Origin: Amblyornis subalaris
Lineage: Eukaryota > Chordata > Aves > Passeriformes > Ptilonorhynchidae
Assembly: GCA_018881555.1 (NCBI GenBank)
Contig: JACAXG010000133.1
Span: 434,001-498,000 of the forward strand
Direction: 5' to 3'
DNA: 64,000 nucleotides
The translations under genes were made by a program, and so were the position numbers. The notes beneath the pieces are model-generated. The model had not been told where the DNA came from. It saw only the letters and a list, made by a program, of their open reading frames with translations, and did not search any database. Numbering within the stretch: the first letter of the stretch is position 1; every line of letters starts with the position of its first letter. Below are positions 24,240 to 36,900 of the stretch, one piece after another.

Positions 24240-26333
24240 TATATTTAAATATAGAGAACATAATAACCATACAGAAGTGAATAGAATTTCCATATTGAGA
24301 TTTGATTTATATTTTTTTTGTGAAAAAGCATTTTAATGGGTTTCAACTGAAGCAGGGTTTTCCAGCAAAATGGAGTTAATACCAGCAACTCCCTCAATGG
24401 TTTAACAAACTGTGACAGGTCTTCAGCACATACAGTGTTTTAGTTAGACATCATGGTAGCTGGCAAATTGATCTCTTCTTGCTGACAAGTGCCAGTTAGT
24501 TTAAGGTAAACTCCCAGAATGATTTCAGCTGGAGGGGAGTAGAACTAGAGCATCAGCTCANCTGTGGCCATGAGCTTGGTTTGTGTGTTATTACTGAAGC
24601 TAAGAAGTTTTCTTTCTCGAGCATGTACTTATGCAGCTGAATGGGTGGGTATCAGTAACCATACACTGAGATTCTGCTTAGTAGAACTGAATATTAAATA
24701 AATGTATGGCCTGCTATTTTCTAGGTCAAACTAACAGTCATGGAGCTATATGTGATTTTGATTCTGCAGATGCTGAATTGCTCCTCTGCTGTCATGACAG
24801 GCAGGAGATAAACCAGCCCTCAGCATCCCCTTTCGTATGTCCTCAGTACATAATAGGATTAAGCTTGTTGTCAGTTAAAAACCTGAAACTCCATCTGCCT
24901 CAAATATAGTGTTTTGTAAACACTGGTGCTACTGAAGCCGAAACAAGGGTTGGTATGGAGAAATTTGAATAAGCCTGACAGTGGTGCCACAGAGATTGAG
25001 CAGGCAGTGGCTTATCACAAGCTGCTGCATTTTGGGCAGGGTATTTGTCTTTGCTGGTGGAAAAGACAAAACCAGCAGTCACTCTGCTCTCCCTCACTTA
25101 TATTCTTTTGTGGGATATAGCAAAACCCACTAACACAATCCACATCAAAGAGGAATACTACCCTGTTGTGGTTTTAGGTCTGCTTTCCACCTTAATTTTA
25201 TCTTTATGCATTTGAAGGGCAAAAGGCCTTGTCATAAATGTATTGCTTGGTTGGTATATATGACTTTAGTAATGCTACCATATACCTTTTTCACAATTCT
25301 CCAGTGGATAGAGTACCCTGAAAGTGAAAGTATGAGTTCATTTCCCTCTTCTCTGTGTAAAGGTTCAAGCCTCTCATTTCCCAAAAATATTCCCTTGTCA
25401 ACAGCCTACAAAATACAATACTTTTGCAGTGTTCCAGAGGCTGTACTATTTATCAGCAAATGTTGAGCAAAGNCATTTTAACTTGCAGTGCTCACTTGTA
25501 ACTGCCAAAGAAACCAGTACTGGTGCACACCAGTGTATCCTGCACAATATGTTGCCAAAATATAGATAAGGTGCACTTGACATCAAGAAGTTAAAAATTA
25601 CTCCTGGGACCACAATTTTTAAGTTATAATAAAAGAATGTGAACATTTTAATAGAACAAAGAAACAGTCTGATATTTGACTGGAGGAGAGAAATTAGCTT
25701 CCAATATTATTATGTATTATTTATATTTTTACTTTATGACTTATATCCTACTGAGACTAAGGACTGGGACACTTTGTCTGGGTTTTAAAACTAAGAGTTC
25801 TGAATATATCTTCTAGTAAATAAAAGAATCTGGAAATGACTAATCGCAGGAAAATAAAGCATATTTTACATGTGTTGCTACTTAACAGAAATTATTTGGA
25901 GAAGTAACATCTTTGTATGTGGTAATACCACTGTGAACTCTATCTTCTTTCAACATAATTACTTGACTTCTCATGGTAAAATAAATACTTATGAAAATAG
26001 AATAAAAATAATGAACTTTTTATTATGTGATAGATTACATTTTCTAGATCATAGCAAGATAGGAATTTTTAGAACAGATGACTGAAAAATACCATATTCT
26101 GAATGTTTTAAAGGTTTTCTCTTTGTTGGAATTTTATTTAAGAGAAGAATACCATGATAATAAAGAGCACTTTGAAGTTCCATCACACTCTAATAAATGC
26201 CTCTATTTATTAACAAATTTTATGTGCTTGCATATATTAAGTTTTTAAAAGCTGCAGAAAGGTCAAGAAGGAAATTAATATTTCTGTTATCTAAATAAAA
26301 TATTTCAACGTAATTCCATAATTTCTTTTGAAC

Positions 26334-26365
26334 TCTATATTTTGAATATTCTATATTTTGAATTC
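26334..26365. repeat. 16-bp tandem duplication
   Basis: TCTATATTTTGAAT is repeated at a 16-bp period in AT-rich DNA. Confidence 0.75.
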
Positions 26366-26711
26366 TAGTTTTATTTTTGAAAGGGTTTTTTTTTAACATG
26401 TGCTGAAGTAAATGGATGTTTTATACTGGTCTTGCTTGACCTAGTACATTTAGCAAAGCATGCATATTGCTGACTTCACCAAGCAGCGAGGGCTAAAGTC
26501 AGAAGATATAATCAGCTTGATAATCAGCAAATTTAAAAACAGGTCACCAAAAATATCACAGTGTTTCATGTAATGTGAATAGCCGCAAAATTCCTCAACC
26601 ATTTTTGTTACTAAACTGAGACTACTTCTCCTAATATTCCTCCTCTTGTTCAGTTAGAAATACTGCATTACAGCATTACAAAGAAGGCCTAGATATTGAA
26701 ATAGTATATTG

Positions 26712-27303
26712 AGTCTGGCCGTTAACGGAGTTACTTTTCCCCACAGCAGCCCTGACAGCGCTGTGCTTTGCATCAGTGGCTAGAAAGGTGCTGATAACAC
26801 ACCAGGGCCTTGGCTGAGTAGTGCTGGCGCAGCATCAGCACCCTCTCCAATGTTTCCCCCTNGCCAGCAGACTGGAGGTGGGCAAGATTTTGGGAGGGAA
26901 CACAGCCAGGATAACTGACCCACACCGACCAAAGGAATATTCCACACCATATGATGTCTGCTCAGCTATAAAAACGGAGATAAAGTGTGTGTGGTGAAGG
27001 TGGGGGAAAAGAAAGGGGGTGGGTTAGGGCATGACATTTTTCTTCCAGAGCAACCACTACATGTACAGAAACCCTGCTTCCTGGGGAGTGGCTGTACATC
27101 ACCTGCTGGTGGAAAGTAGAGAATAAATCCTTTGTTTTCCTTTGCTTCCATATGCAGTCTGTGGTTTTGCTTTATTAAANTGCCCTTATCTTGAACCATG
27201 AGTTTTTTTCATCCTGTTTTGTTCCCTTCCTGTTCTGCTGAGGAGAGGAGTGATAGAATGGGTTGGTGAGCACCTGTTCTCCCACCAAGGTCAACCCATC
27301 ATA
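26712..27303 (+). mobile_element. ERVL-type LTR, plus strand, degraded
   Basis: This matches a common avian ERVL-type LTR as I remember it. It runs from a 'GGCCGTTAACGGAGTTACTT' block through 'GCTGATAACACACC', 'CACAGCCAGGATAACTGACC' and the CATATGATGTC motif (a decayed CRE-like site) to the TATA box TATAAAA at 26967-26973. Downstream are ATTAAA at 27174-27179 and 'CCTTATCTTGAACC', where the family has 'CTTTATCTCAACCC'. The first bases of the usual 5' end are not recognisable and the 3' end is eroded, so no target duplication was found. A second copy of the family lies at 30.7 kb. There is no internal retroviral sequence, so it is a solo LTR or fragment. Confidence 0.85.
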
Positions 27304-30060
27304 ATTAGATATAAGAACAGAATTGCCTCCACACAGTTTCACAAAGGAGAAAGCACTGGTTTGCATTTTAATCTGCAGAAATGGCTCTTTAGTTTGACGT
27401 AAATATTTTTCTGTTTTCGTTCTGAACGTTCCTGGCTTACAGCCTCAAAGACCTTTAATACAGTTAAGATTAGTCCTTGTCCAATACCAGCTCTGGTTTG
27501 GACCGGTATTTTATTCAGACATATAGAGAGGAACACAACAGCTCTTTCACGCTATGGCCCAAACATATCCTTTGTGATGTTTCATACTCTTGATCACAAA
27601 ATGTTGAGCTGCAGATTTAGCTACAGAAAATACTGTGAAGGTCATTACTGTGGCGATGTTCAAGTCACTCCAAAATATTATTTTTATGGTCCTCACTGTC
27701 ATATGAAAGCAGATAAACATGAAAAAATTCCAATAGCCATACTTCAAAAGTATTGTGTGTTCATCACCAACAGATAAAGTGCTTTTCTCGGTAAATTAAA
27801 ACGTGTGCTTATAACTATGTCTGGAAATAATAGTGAGAGAATATTTCCCAAAGCACCTTCATGTTTCTACATAACTTCCAGTTAGAACTGAAAGTAGTGC
27901 AAGGAAAATATACACATTCAAAATGTATGTTGAAAGGTCCTTTTGAAGATTTTTACAGGTTATTTGAATTCAAGGTAAATTTAGCTCAGACCTTTTAAAA
28001 TTGCTAACAGAAGATGCATTCTCAAGAGAGAATGTTTCAGAGCAGATGCGCTTTTGTCTAGGTGGAGATTTGCTTTTATCTTGAAATGGTCATCCATCCT
28101 TAAAATATCTCAAAGAAATTTACATAATTCTCTAAATTCTATTCTTGGCTATTATTCATCCATAAAGACACTGCAGCTATGCCTGTGTTAAGATCTTATT
28201 TATGTCTCTGAAAAAATGCTCTTATTTTTCCAAATGGAATAAAAAGCATAAGCAGATATACACTGGTTTCAGAAAATTTTTCTGACTTGCTTTCTCTTCT
28301 AACACTGTTTCACATTTCTTTTGTGAATGACTTTTACAGATTTTTTTTTTTTTTTTTTTGGTTGCTATTGCTAAGGATTTGTTTGGGATGTTTTTATTTA
28401 AGGAACAATTTTAATCGAAGACAAAACAATACCTGTCACAGAACCTTTACTTATTTATTAGGTGTACTATGCCTGACTGTTAGATGTCAAAAATCTTCCA
28501 CTATTTTAAAATCTCTCTCATTTCTTCCCCATTAGAGATTCTGGAAAGAAGAGTGTGTCACCAGCTCTTCCTAATGAAGAATATGTTGTGATTATTTGCA
28601 CTATTTATATACAAACACAAACATTCTACTGTTTTTGCACTGGTTTTCCTCTGCTAGTGGACCTGGTATGGCTATTGAGTTCTCTGACTTACCTAAAGCT
28701 GCCATAGCTGTAAATCACAAAGGAAGGTATATACAAAATAGTAGAAAGAACCCTTTTTGAATCCAGAGTAGGAAATATATGTACAGAATAGTTGTTACTA
28801 GTACTGGTTTTTTTATGGTCAAGCCCATGCTGCCTCATCAGTAATCCAGTTGTCCCCCACTAGGTGCTTTCGGGCACAAACCTAAAGGGATTGGAAGTTA
28901 GCCTATGCATTTATGTTAAATACCAACTCCATAACAATGTGTACATACTTAACTACTATAAATGGACATAAATTCCAATTGAGTTAAATAAGAAATTAAG
29001 AATTTAAGGAAAGGTTACAAACTTTTGTATCTCTGGCCCCAAGGAAGGGAATGTAAAGGGATGCACGATATGTTATCATTAAATATTCAGCTGTAATTTA
29101 ATAGGAAACATTTATGTTCCAAAGTTTACAAAAATGTAAGCAGTCCTTACTACTACTTTCATGTTCAATAGCTTGACCTAGGATGGAGGTGGCTGGTTTT
29201 TTTGTAGTTCCCTTAGTATAGCTGATGATATCAAGCATATCACAGGAACCTGCAGAGAAGGGTTTGCATCAATTATGGGGTCTGCTACTTTTAATTTCTA
29301 TGGAAAACTTTGTTTAATAATGCTGGCTGGGGTATTTTATTCCAACAACATAGAGTCATTACCTAGGCATCATGTAACACTATAGACTTACAAAACAAAA
29401 CAATGGAATTTCTTAAAAGAAAGGTCTTCATGTAATTACTTTTATTTAATCTACAAATAATTCCATTTGAAATGTTCTGTTCAGAGACTCTAAACAGTAG
29501 AGGACTCACTGTTCATTGTCTCCAGTGAGATGATCTGTCTGAAGAGTGCTGATTAAGATTCTTTTAAAGTGCTCGACTTGTTTCAATGAGAATCATGACT
29601 GGGTTTTGATATGGCAGCTGCTGTGAGTATTTATACTTCTTCCCACTTCAGCTGTATGTTGCTGGAAGTTTTACAGTTGCATCCAGGCATGACTTAAATG
29701 ATCCGAAGCCATTTGTCACAGATCCTGCAAAAATTAGGAGCCATAATGTAGAGGGATTTGAGTGAATATTTTTCAGTGAATAATTAATTCACAAAATGTA
29801 ACCTTTTTGCTTAACTTCTCTGCGAACAATGATTTTAAGAATATATTTGCTTTCTATCACTGTTCAAATAATTTTTCTTGTAAAAAGATCCCATCCTATA
29901 CTTTTCTTCTCCATAATATGAAGTTGTTATTCACTGGTTGAGATAAGTTACTTTTGCTTTATGATTTAGAATATTGATTCCCAGGAGATTTAGTGTGTCT
30001 ATTAGTAAAGTACTCATTGAATGCAGGAAGAGATGCTAAAAAGATTAGCCTTCCAGGAAG
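27304..30060. other. Anonymous DNA, no gene seen
   Basis: It contains a poly-T run at 28341-28359. The pair of overlapping open stretches at 27547-27777 (67 codons sense, 66 antisense) is the only place where a short exon came to mind. The sense text is rich in Cys and His but matches no zinc-binding spacing I know, and it is not flanked by clear splice sites. No repeat family recognised. Confidence 0.5.
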
Positions 30061-30065
30061 TCACT
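30061..30065. repeat. Target site duplication TCACT (left)
   Basis: TCACT lies directly before the TGTCCTGG terminus of the short LTR and is repeated exactly at 30351-30355 after its ACA terminus. Confidence 0.88.
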
Positions 30066-30350
30066 TGTCCTGGTTTGAAAGACAGGTGTCTGTCAAGNAA
30101 GGCAGGAAACCTTCCTGGGATAGAGGATGACCCCCCCCTTCCTCCTCCGAATTACTATAGCCTTTGAAATNACGGGGCTCTCAGGCAAAGATGTGGTAAA
30201 AAAGAATAACAGTTCTTTACTACAATTATATATCTATATATATCTAACAAGACAGACAAACGGCAACAATAAGAGAACAGCCCTCCCTGCCCACACAGGT
30301 CTCCCTGCTAGATGGAGCAAAAAAACCTTTCATTTGTCAAACCCGTAACA
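30066..30350 (-). mobile_element. Internally deleted LTR, 285 bp, 5-bp TSD
   Basis: It starts TGTCCTGGTTTGAAAGACAG and ends CCCGTAACA on the plus strand. Both ends align with the 1012-bp LTR at 32944-33955. The first about 215 bp match closely and the last about 68 bp match the other end, but the roughly 730 bp between are absent. The junction lies in a CCCT-like microhomology near 30281. Orientation is inferred as minus, because the block next to the TGTCCTGG end, read in reverse, has a polyadenylation-like AGTAAA (30216-30221) and ends in AACCAGGACA, as U5 would. The missing part includes the putative promoter, so this copy cannot be transcribed from its own LTR. Confidence 0.88.
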
Positions 30351-30688
30351 TCACTTTTAAATCTCATGTAGGCCTAGCAGACACCCAGTGTATCTACCAA
30401 ATTACATGGCCAATTAGCTTTCTTTATTCGATAGGTTAGGCACTGATTGTTGGTAGCGAAAATAACTGTGACCACCATAAGCAACAGGGTCCAAAGTCAT
30501 GGGCTAAATTAGTAACTCAGTGGAAATTTTTTGGACATTTTGCAAGGGTGGTGCATAGATTAAGATAAGTATGTCTGCATATTATATCAAAGGATGTGAA
30601 GGTGGGGTGGTGGTTAATGGAGGAGTATTGGACAGAAAGGAACCTGAGCATGATGTAAATTATGTAGAATAATGAGTGGAGAATGGGC
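30351..30688. other. Short spacer between two LTRs
   Basis: It begins with the right-hand TCACT duplication (30351-30355). The remainder is anonymous and has no recognised feature. Confidence 0.5.
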
Positions 30689-31221
30689 TGTTTTGGGCTG
30701 GGATAGAGTTAATTTTTTCCATACTAGTTTGTATGGGAATATATTTTGGGGTTGTGATGAAAACAGTGTTAATACAGAGATGTTCTTGTTACTGCTGAGC
30801 AGAGTTTACCCAGAATCAAAGCCTCTTCTGCCTCTCACCCCACTACACCAGTGAGGAGTCTGGAGGTGCACAAGAAGTTGACCCAAGTGATATTCCAGAC
30901 CATATGATGTCATGCTTAACATATAAAGCTGTGGAAGANGGTCCAAGTGGTGTACATTTNGAGTGATGGCATTTGTCCTCCCAAGTCACCATTATGTGTA
31001 ATGGAGCCCAGATTTCCTGGAGATGGCTAAACACCTGATGCCCATGGAAAGTTATTGAATACCTTTTTCTCCTTTTCTTGTGTGCAAAGTTTTTGCTTTA
31101 CCTTTTAACCTGTCTTTATCTCAACCCATGATTTATGATTCTCTCACCCATCCCACTGAGGCTGACTAAGCAAGTAGCTGGGTGGTACCTCATTGCTGGA
31201 TGGGGTTAAACCATGATGACA
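30689..31221 (+). mobile_element. ERVL-type LTR, plus strand, second copy
   Basis: This is the same family as the 26.7-kb LTR but has retained its 5' start: TGTTTTGGGCTGGGATAGAG, where the family usually has TGTCCTGGTTT..GCTGGGATAGAG. It continues with 'ACCATATGATGTCATGC', TATAAAG at 30922-30928, 'GTGATGGCATTTGTCCTCCC', 'CTGTCTTTATCTCAACCC' and a 3' end near GGGGTTAAACCATGATGACA. The usual ATTAAA before CTGTCTTTATC has decayed to TTTTAAC. I find no clean flanking duplication. It is a solo LTR with no coding remnant. Confidence 0.88.
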
Positions 31222-32943
31222 GCAAAGAACTGAAACAGGAAGAAGTAAGAAAGAAAGAACTAAACCACACAAACATGAGTTTTAGGAATCTAATTTCTGG
31301 TTGAAATGCTGTCCAGCATTATGAATCTCAGGCTTCTTGTGCAAGATGTCTGTAAAGTAGCCGTTTATGTATTCGGTCCATACACAAGAAGGTGCTTTAA
31401 GAAGGTAGAAATCAAGCCACGTCTTGGAAAGGTGGTGGTATATCGTAGTGGGGACATGTTGCTCTGGAAGATGATTATTTCCCCCAGCCTTGCCTGACAA
31501 AAGCAGAGGGAAGATAAAGGTATGATGTTTCCTTTTACTTGAAAGTTAGTGTCTGGATCACTGATTTGGAATATTAAAGGTGTAAATCCTTCTTCCACCT
31601 ATGGTCCTTCAAACTTATAAATAATTGCTGGAGCAGTGGTGTTTGTGATACGACCTTCTTCACAGTCTTTATGAATTTTTTTCCCCCCTCCACTCTAATG
31701 GCCTAACTCCATCCCTCCTGAACCGATTGTCAGATAACCAGTTTTAAATGGTTTCAGGAACATTTTTCATTTAGGACTGTACTTCTAGGAATATCACATT
31801 AGTTTCCTGTGAATGCTCTTACTGATAAATAAGATCACTGACCTTACATGAAAAAACCCTTCATAAAGAGACCATTCTTACACTACTGCAGAACTTCATG
31901 TTTCCCCAGGGGAATATGATGTCAGAATGGACAAAGAACACTGCTTTCATGCTACTAAAATACCACAGCTAGAAACCACTGCTACTGTATGTGACACACA
32001 GATCCTAAAAGCAACACTTCGGAAAGTAAGCATGGCGAGATGTTGTTTCGATAATGCAACAGTGCATTCCAAGATTGGCATTCACAATTAATTCAGTGCC
32101 AGTGGTTGTCTAGACAAGTGTCATCATGTTTTATTTACCTCATCCAACACCACTGTTCTTTCTGAGAAGCTTCTTATTTCACACTTCCCAGTTAGGCCCA
32201 TTCTTTGTACTGTTCAACATGAGCAGCAGGAATCCGGCCCCCACTGAGACACTTGTTTCACCCAGTGAGAAGGCGCATGTATTACTGAGAAAATGGCATG
32301 ATCTGGCCTATGTATTTTAAAGATTTTCTTTCACATTGGTGTTTCATATTCATATTCTTTTGACCTTTTAGGATTAGCATTGCCTTTGAAGGAAGAGAGG
32401 AGAGAATCTAGTACATTTTCATAAAATTTCACATTCTCTGCTGTTGTTTTATACCCACATTCTCAAGTTTTACAACTTCTCCTTTTAAAAGTTTCTCTTT
32501 TCTGCCTCTATTTCAAAGTGATAAACATGCTTTCTTTTTGTTCTTCTCTGCCTACCAAAGAGAAGTAGTACACAAAAGTAATCCCTTTTCTTGTCCACAG
32601 TCATATATTCAAATTAAAACAGGTACAGTGCATTGACCTCTCATATAATACCTTGGTTGATCTTGAGTTCTTATGTTCTTTTTTTATTGTTTAATGCTAC
32701 TAATTGTTCAAAGTATTGTAGAGTCCAAAACTTTTTATATAAGGACCCAACCATGTTATTTGCCATTACCAGAAAGAGATAGACAGGCAGAAGAGAGAGT
32801 GTAGGGAAATTAATCACATATGTAGTAACATTTTTTCCACCTCCTGAGAAGTCAGCAACAGAANTGAAATGAGCCAGATTACACCAAGAAATGTAGACCA
32901 AAGGTAGTTTGTGAATTATGGAGAAAGATGTAAAATACAACAG
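31222..32943. other. Anonymous DNA between LTRs
   Basis: A stretch at 31280-31600 is open on both strands (63-77 codons) but shows no gag, pol or env motif, so I do not call retroviral internal sequence. The rest is AT-rich with no recognised element. The last bases, AACAG (32939-32943), are the left half of an imperfect duplication around the next LTR. Confidence 0.5.
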
Positions 32944-33955
32944 TGTCCTGGTTTGAAAGACAGGTGTCTGTCAAGGAAGGCACGACCCTTCCTGGGATAG
33001 ACAGGATGACCCCTTCCCTCCAAATTATTACACCCTTGAAATTACGGGGCTTTCAGGCAAAGATGTGGTAAAAAGAATAACAGTTCTTTACTACGATTAT
33101 ATATCTATATATATCTAACAAGACAGACAAACGGCAACAATAAGAGAACAGCCAAACCCAGTCACAGTCCTTTCTCTGTCGTTGGGCGATTCTCTGTTGG
33201 GGCAGAGAGGCTGCGGTGACTCCCCCGCGGCTGCAGGGGGCGCTGTGGCGCGAGCGCGGTGACCTCTCCACGTGGCAATGGCGGCTCCGGCGAGCGGGAG
33301 AGGGAGAGGGGAGATCGCTCCTGGTGCAAACCAACGGGGCAGCAGCCTGGCTCAGCACCAATCTCGGCAGCGGGCAGCAAGCAGCGCAGGCAGGCAGGGT
33401 TGACTGGGGAGCGATGGACCTTGGTATCGCCCACNGAGGGGCCAGCAGAAGGCAGGAACAGCAGAGACGAGCAGACCCTGGCGGCNGCCCACATGCAGCA
33501 GAAATCTGGGTTGGGAACAAGGATGACAAGAGCCCAGCGGCTCCAGGCGGCGACAGTTACAGTGTGATGCTGTGCCCTGTGCTGTGGCAGGACCCCCGCG
33601 GAGACATCACAGTGTATCCATGCTCTCGGAGCAAAGCGGCACTCGCTGCACACACGACCATCCCAGCTGAATGCCAAGCGAGAGAGATTGAGCCCGGCCC
33701 CCACCCCCTCCAGCCAAGTCTCGAAGTCTTTTTTTTTCCTCTCTCGATGTTAAGCTGCAGCCNCTGGGAACAACCCCCTGGCCAAAACTCCCAGCTCTTG
33801 ATTCTCTAGCTGGGTGATTATTGTGGCATGTGGGAGTGTGGGCAACCTTGTCTCTTAAGTATCGCCTGTTAGTTCCTGGGCAACCCCTCCCCGCCCCCAC
33901 AGGTCTCCCTGCCCTATGGGAGAAAAANTCAATTGACAATTTCAAACCTACAACA
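32944..33955 (-). mobile_element. Long solo LTR, 1012 bp, CpG-rich
   Basis: It runs from TGTCCTGGTTTGAAAG to AAACCTACAACA on the plus strand. The flanks AACAG / AACAA (32939-32943, 33956-33960) form a 5-bp duplication with one mismatch. Read on the minus strand it has TG...CA ends, a TATA-like TACTTAA (complement of 33855-33861), a GC- and CpG-rich middle (about 33170-33650), a polyadenylation-like AGTAAA (complement of 33087-33092) in a region I recognise from passerine LTRs, and the terminal AACCAGGACA. The CpGs are largely intact, suggesting a young insertion. Open frames of 197 codons (plus, 33216-33809) and 180 and 158 codons (minus) overlap each other in this GC-rich part and show no protein motif, so they are compositional. 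Four Ns fall inside it. Confidence 0.88.
33170..33650. other. CpG-rich block within LTR
   Basis: This is the only visibly CpG-dense segment of the window (for example GGCGCGAGCGCGG near 33246-33258). It would score as a CpG island, but it lies wholly inside the LTR and should be read as retroviral promoter/leader DNA, not as a host gene promoter. It includes a short GAGAGG purine repeat near 33295-33310. Confidence 0.8.
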
Positions 33956-36900
33956 AACAAAGATAAGAAAGGCATTGGCATACATTTGTAAATATAATCC
34001 TAAAACTGCAGTAATGTCTTTATTCCCTATGATTATCTTAAAGCAAATACCTTTAAGAAGAAACAGTTTTCAAAAATTTTTTCTCCTTCTTCTATATACT
34101 ATAAAGATTAAACATGGACTTTGATTGAGAAATAGCAAATGAGCATTCAAAACTAGTCTGAAATGTTGTGCCTGTTTTGCCCCACAGCAATTACTATATT
34201 CAATGCATAAGAATGTCTCAAATCATTGGTATGCATGACAGAAATCAGACAGAAGGATCTACTCCATATTATGGATGCTAATAAAATATGCAAGATATGA
34301 ACCAGATTCAGCTAGGCCAAAATATTACCTCTACATTAACATGTTAGCCTTGACTGTATGTTATATTTTAAAAGTTAGGAAGACTGATTAGCAGAGGTTC
34401 TCGTTTTGTTGGTGTTTGTGGTACCATCCCCTGATGATTATTTCTCTACATGACAGAGATGGTGGATTTCCTTTTAATTCTACTGAGTCTTGTACCTCAA
34501 AACATGTATGGCTGCATCTAGGAAAGTTCAAGTATATATCAGACAGGTTACATTTCTTTCTACTATTTTTAATTTTAACTTTTCTGATACATAGATCATA
34601 GTTTGGATTTTCAGAAATCATTACACAGGAATTCCCTTAGGTATGATACACTTATTAAGACTTAAATTAAGGATTAACATCAAGACACCTTGAAAGAAAG
34701 CTTCCATTAAGATGTAAGGCATTTAAAACCAGAAGGATTATTCTATTATCAAATGCAACCCATGATTTTCATGGAAATCTGCTTTTAATTTTTCATTCAG
34801 TGTACAAAGATTGATTCTTAACTGATGCCATAAAATCTGTTTCTCTTACTACTTATTGGATTTTCAAATACATTTTTCATGCTTTCTTCCATACTTCTTA
34901 TATTTCTTCTTTAAAAATTACTTCAAAGCTACCAAGTAAGTGCCTGCCTTTGATATGATGTCTACCAAAACTTGACAACTCTTAGCTGGATAGAAAATTG
35001 TCTGAAAAATGAGCTCTCCTTCTTGTTAGGATTCTTATTTCCTGAATCCAAGCACCAGTTTCACTGAACTTCAGTCTAAAACAAAAGTGGAAAGAAGAAG
35101 AAAACTGGAAATACAATGTTGCCTAACTGCAGTGTGCTGCTGCTCTACGAATTTAATCTTTCATACTTTGGTGGTCTGTGGCTTTTGGTAGATTTCTGAG
35201 GTGAGTTCATTCAGGGATGAAGACCCAGCACTGCTTGTGTTACCACTCTTGGAGCGGTTTACCTGTAAAAACCATGCGGTTCAAGGACTTAAAGCTCCAG
35301 CTCCCAGCCCTGCTGCCAGTGCTCTAGGAGTCCACAAGGGAGAAGCATGGGAGAGTCACTTGTTCCAGTGACAAACATTTCAGTCTAAATGACACTTGCT
35401 AATGCTTGGGTTTTTTGGGAAATTTTCTAAATGGTTTAGCCCCTTACCCCCCATGCTAAATTTCCTTATCCCCTTACCCAGTATGCTAACAAGTACTACT
35501 TTACCATATCCTTTTTCGTTTTCTGTAGGCATCTATCCATAATTTCTTAACTAATTTTCAGTTTCCAGGCTCTTAAAGGCAGTCACCCTCATTTTCTTGT
35601 TTACACTGTTTTGAACCTACCATTTGTAAATGATGCTTTAACACTCTTTCTATTCCGTACACTGGTAACTTACACAGGAAAAAAATCATACAACAAATGA
35701 GCGCATGGTAAATGGTAAATTATGGTAAAAAATCTGACTTACCCTTTAATTATATTCTAACAAAAAATGTTTTCCACAGATCTATCTTAGTCATGTGTGC
35801 TTATTACAACAAGAGGAGATAAGAAAATGAGGACTTAATTCCCCGTTTTCCCATTACATGATGTGATCTAAAAGGCAGTGGGCAGTTTTCTTCCAGAGAC
35901 AAAGTTACCATCTTGTCACTGTGTCACTCACACATGAAAAATATTATCTGTCATATGGAAATTAATCTACCACTGTTTTCTTTTCCACTTGCCTTTTAGC
36001 AGTCAATAAATTTAAACTCAAAGGGGAACCTTATACTTCTATGAATAACTTTGCTTGCTAATCATGACAGCTCTGCAGAGCTACAGTAGCTTAGAATAAA
36101 TGGATGGACTGTCTTTCAGCTCATACATTTTCAATGGAATTGGAAAGTAATATCTGCTTATGAAGCTACCTGCAGGTACATGGACATGTAGTTGTGCTAT
36201 TAGGTACACATGACTACTCACAGAAGGGCTGGTTTCAACTTTTTCTTCTGTCCCTAAGTGATCAGTAATTGAGAGATGGTTGCATATTGGCCTGGAAAGT
36301 AAAATACATAATTTTTGCACTATTTCTTATAAAATATTGGGTGATTATATGAAATAAAAGAGTTTTTCTAAAGAATGCTGACTGCCCTGTACTTCATATA
36401 TTGTTTTACTGTTGTAGGAAAGTTATTCATCAGAAAAATAAACTTTAAAAGGAAATTCATCAGTATTTCCTGTTTTCTGCAATGTAGAAACTGACAAAGC
36501 CAGTGCTGAGACATAAGCCTCTTTAAAGAGGACTTTTTAGTTAAAAACATGCTGATCCTTTGACTATAGGTTCCCTGTGAGGCATCGTTTATCTGTGGTT
36601 GCAATGCTAGAAACTACATGCACTTATCAGTGGGTGACATGAAACATATCCGCAGTAATTGTGAAATACTATGCTAACTAAACTATCTTTTTGACAAAAC
36701 TAGGCAGTTTGTATACCTAATGTCTATTGAACTAGTCCTGCCTGTTTTTCCTATTTAATTACTTGTGAAACTGAATAACTTTTAGAAATGCTGTTATGAT
36801 TAATGTGCACAGCTGTCAGAGGAAAACAGATCCTGATTGTGCTAGTTGCTCTACTGATGGCTGGTAAAAGACTGACACGGCTTCAAAATACCTACCATTG

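Larger units (their letters stand above)
23506..26711. other. Anonymous AT-rich DNA, no gene seen
   Basis: Apart from two small tandem duplications (listed separately) I see no element. The open stretches here are at most 86 codons and show no family motif. Two runs that are open on both strands (24900-25120 and 25206-25646) look like chance. Confidence 0.55.

Noticed and set aside
31282..31598. Possible retroviral internal remnant downstream of the ERVL-type LTR
   Set aside because: Open on both strands but no protease, reverse transcriptase, integrase or gag zinc-knuckle motif could be read.
33216..33809. 197-codon plus-strand open frame and overlapping 180- and 158-codon minus-strand frames
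   Set aside because: They lie in the GC- and CpG-rich middle of an LTR where stop codons are rare in every frame. The texts contain no retroviral or cellular motif and several frames overlap.
30689..33955. Complete provirus bounded by LTRs at 30.7 kb and 33 kb
   Set aside because: The two LTRs belong to different families and opposite orientations, and no gag, pol or env text lies between them.
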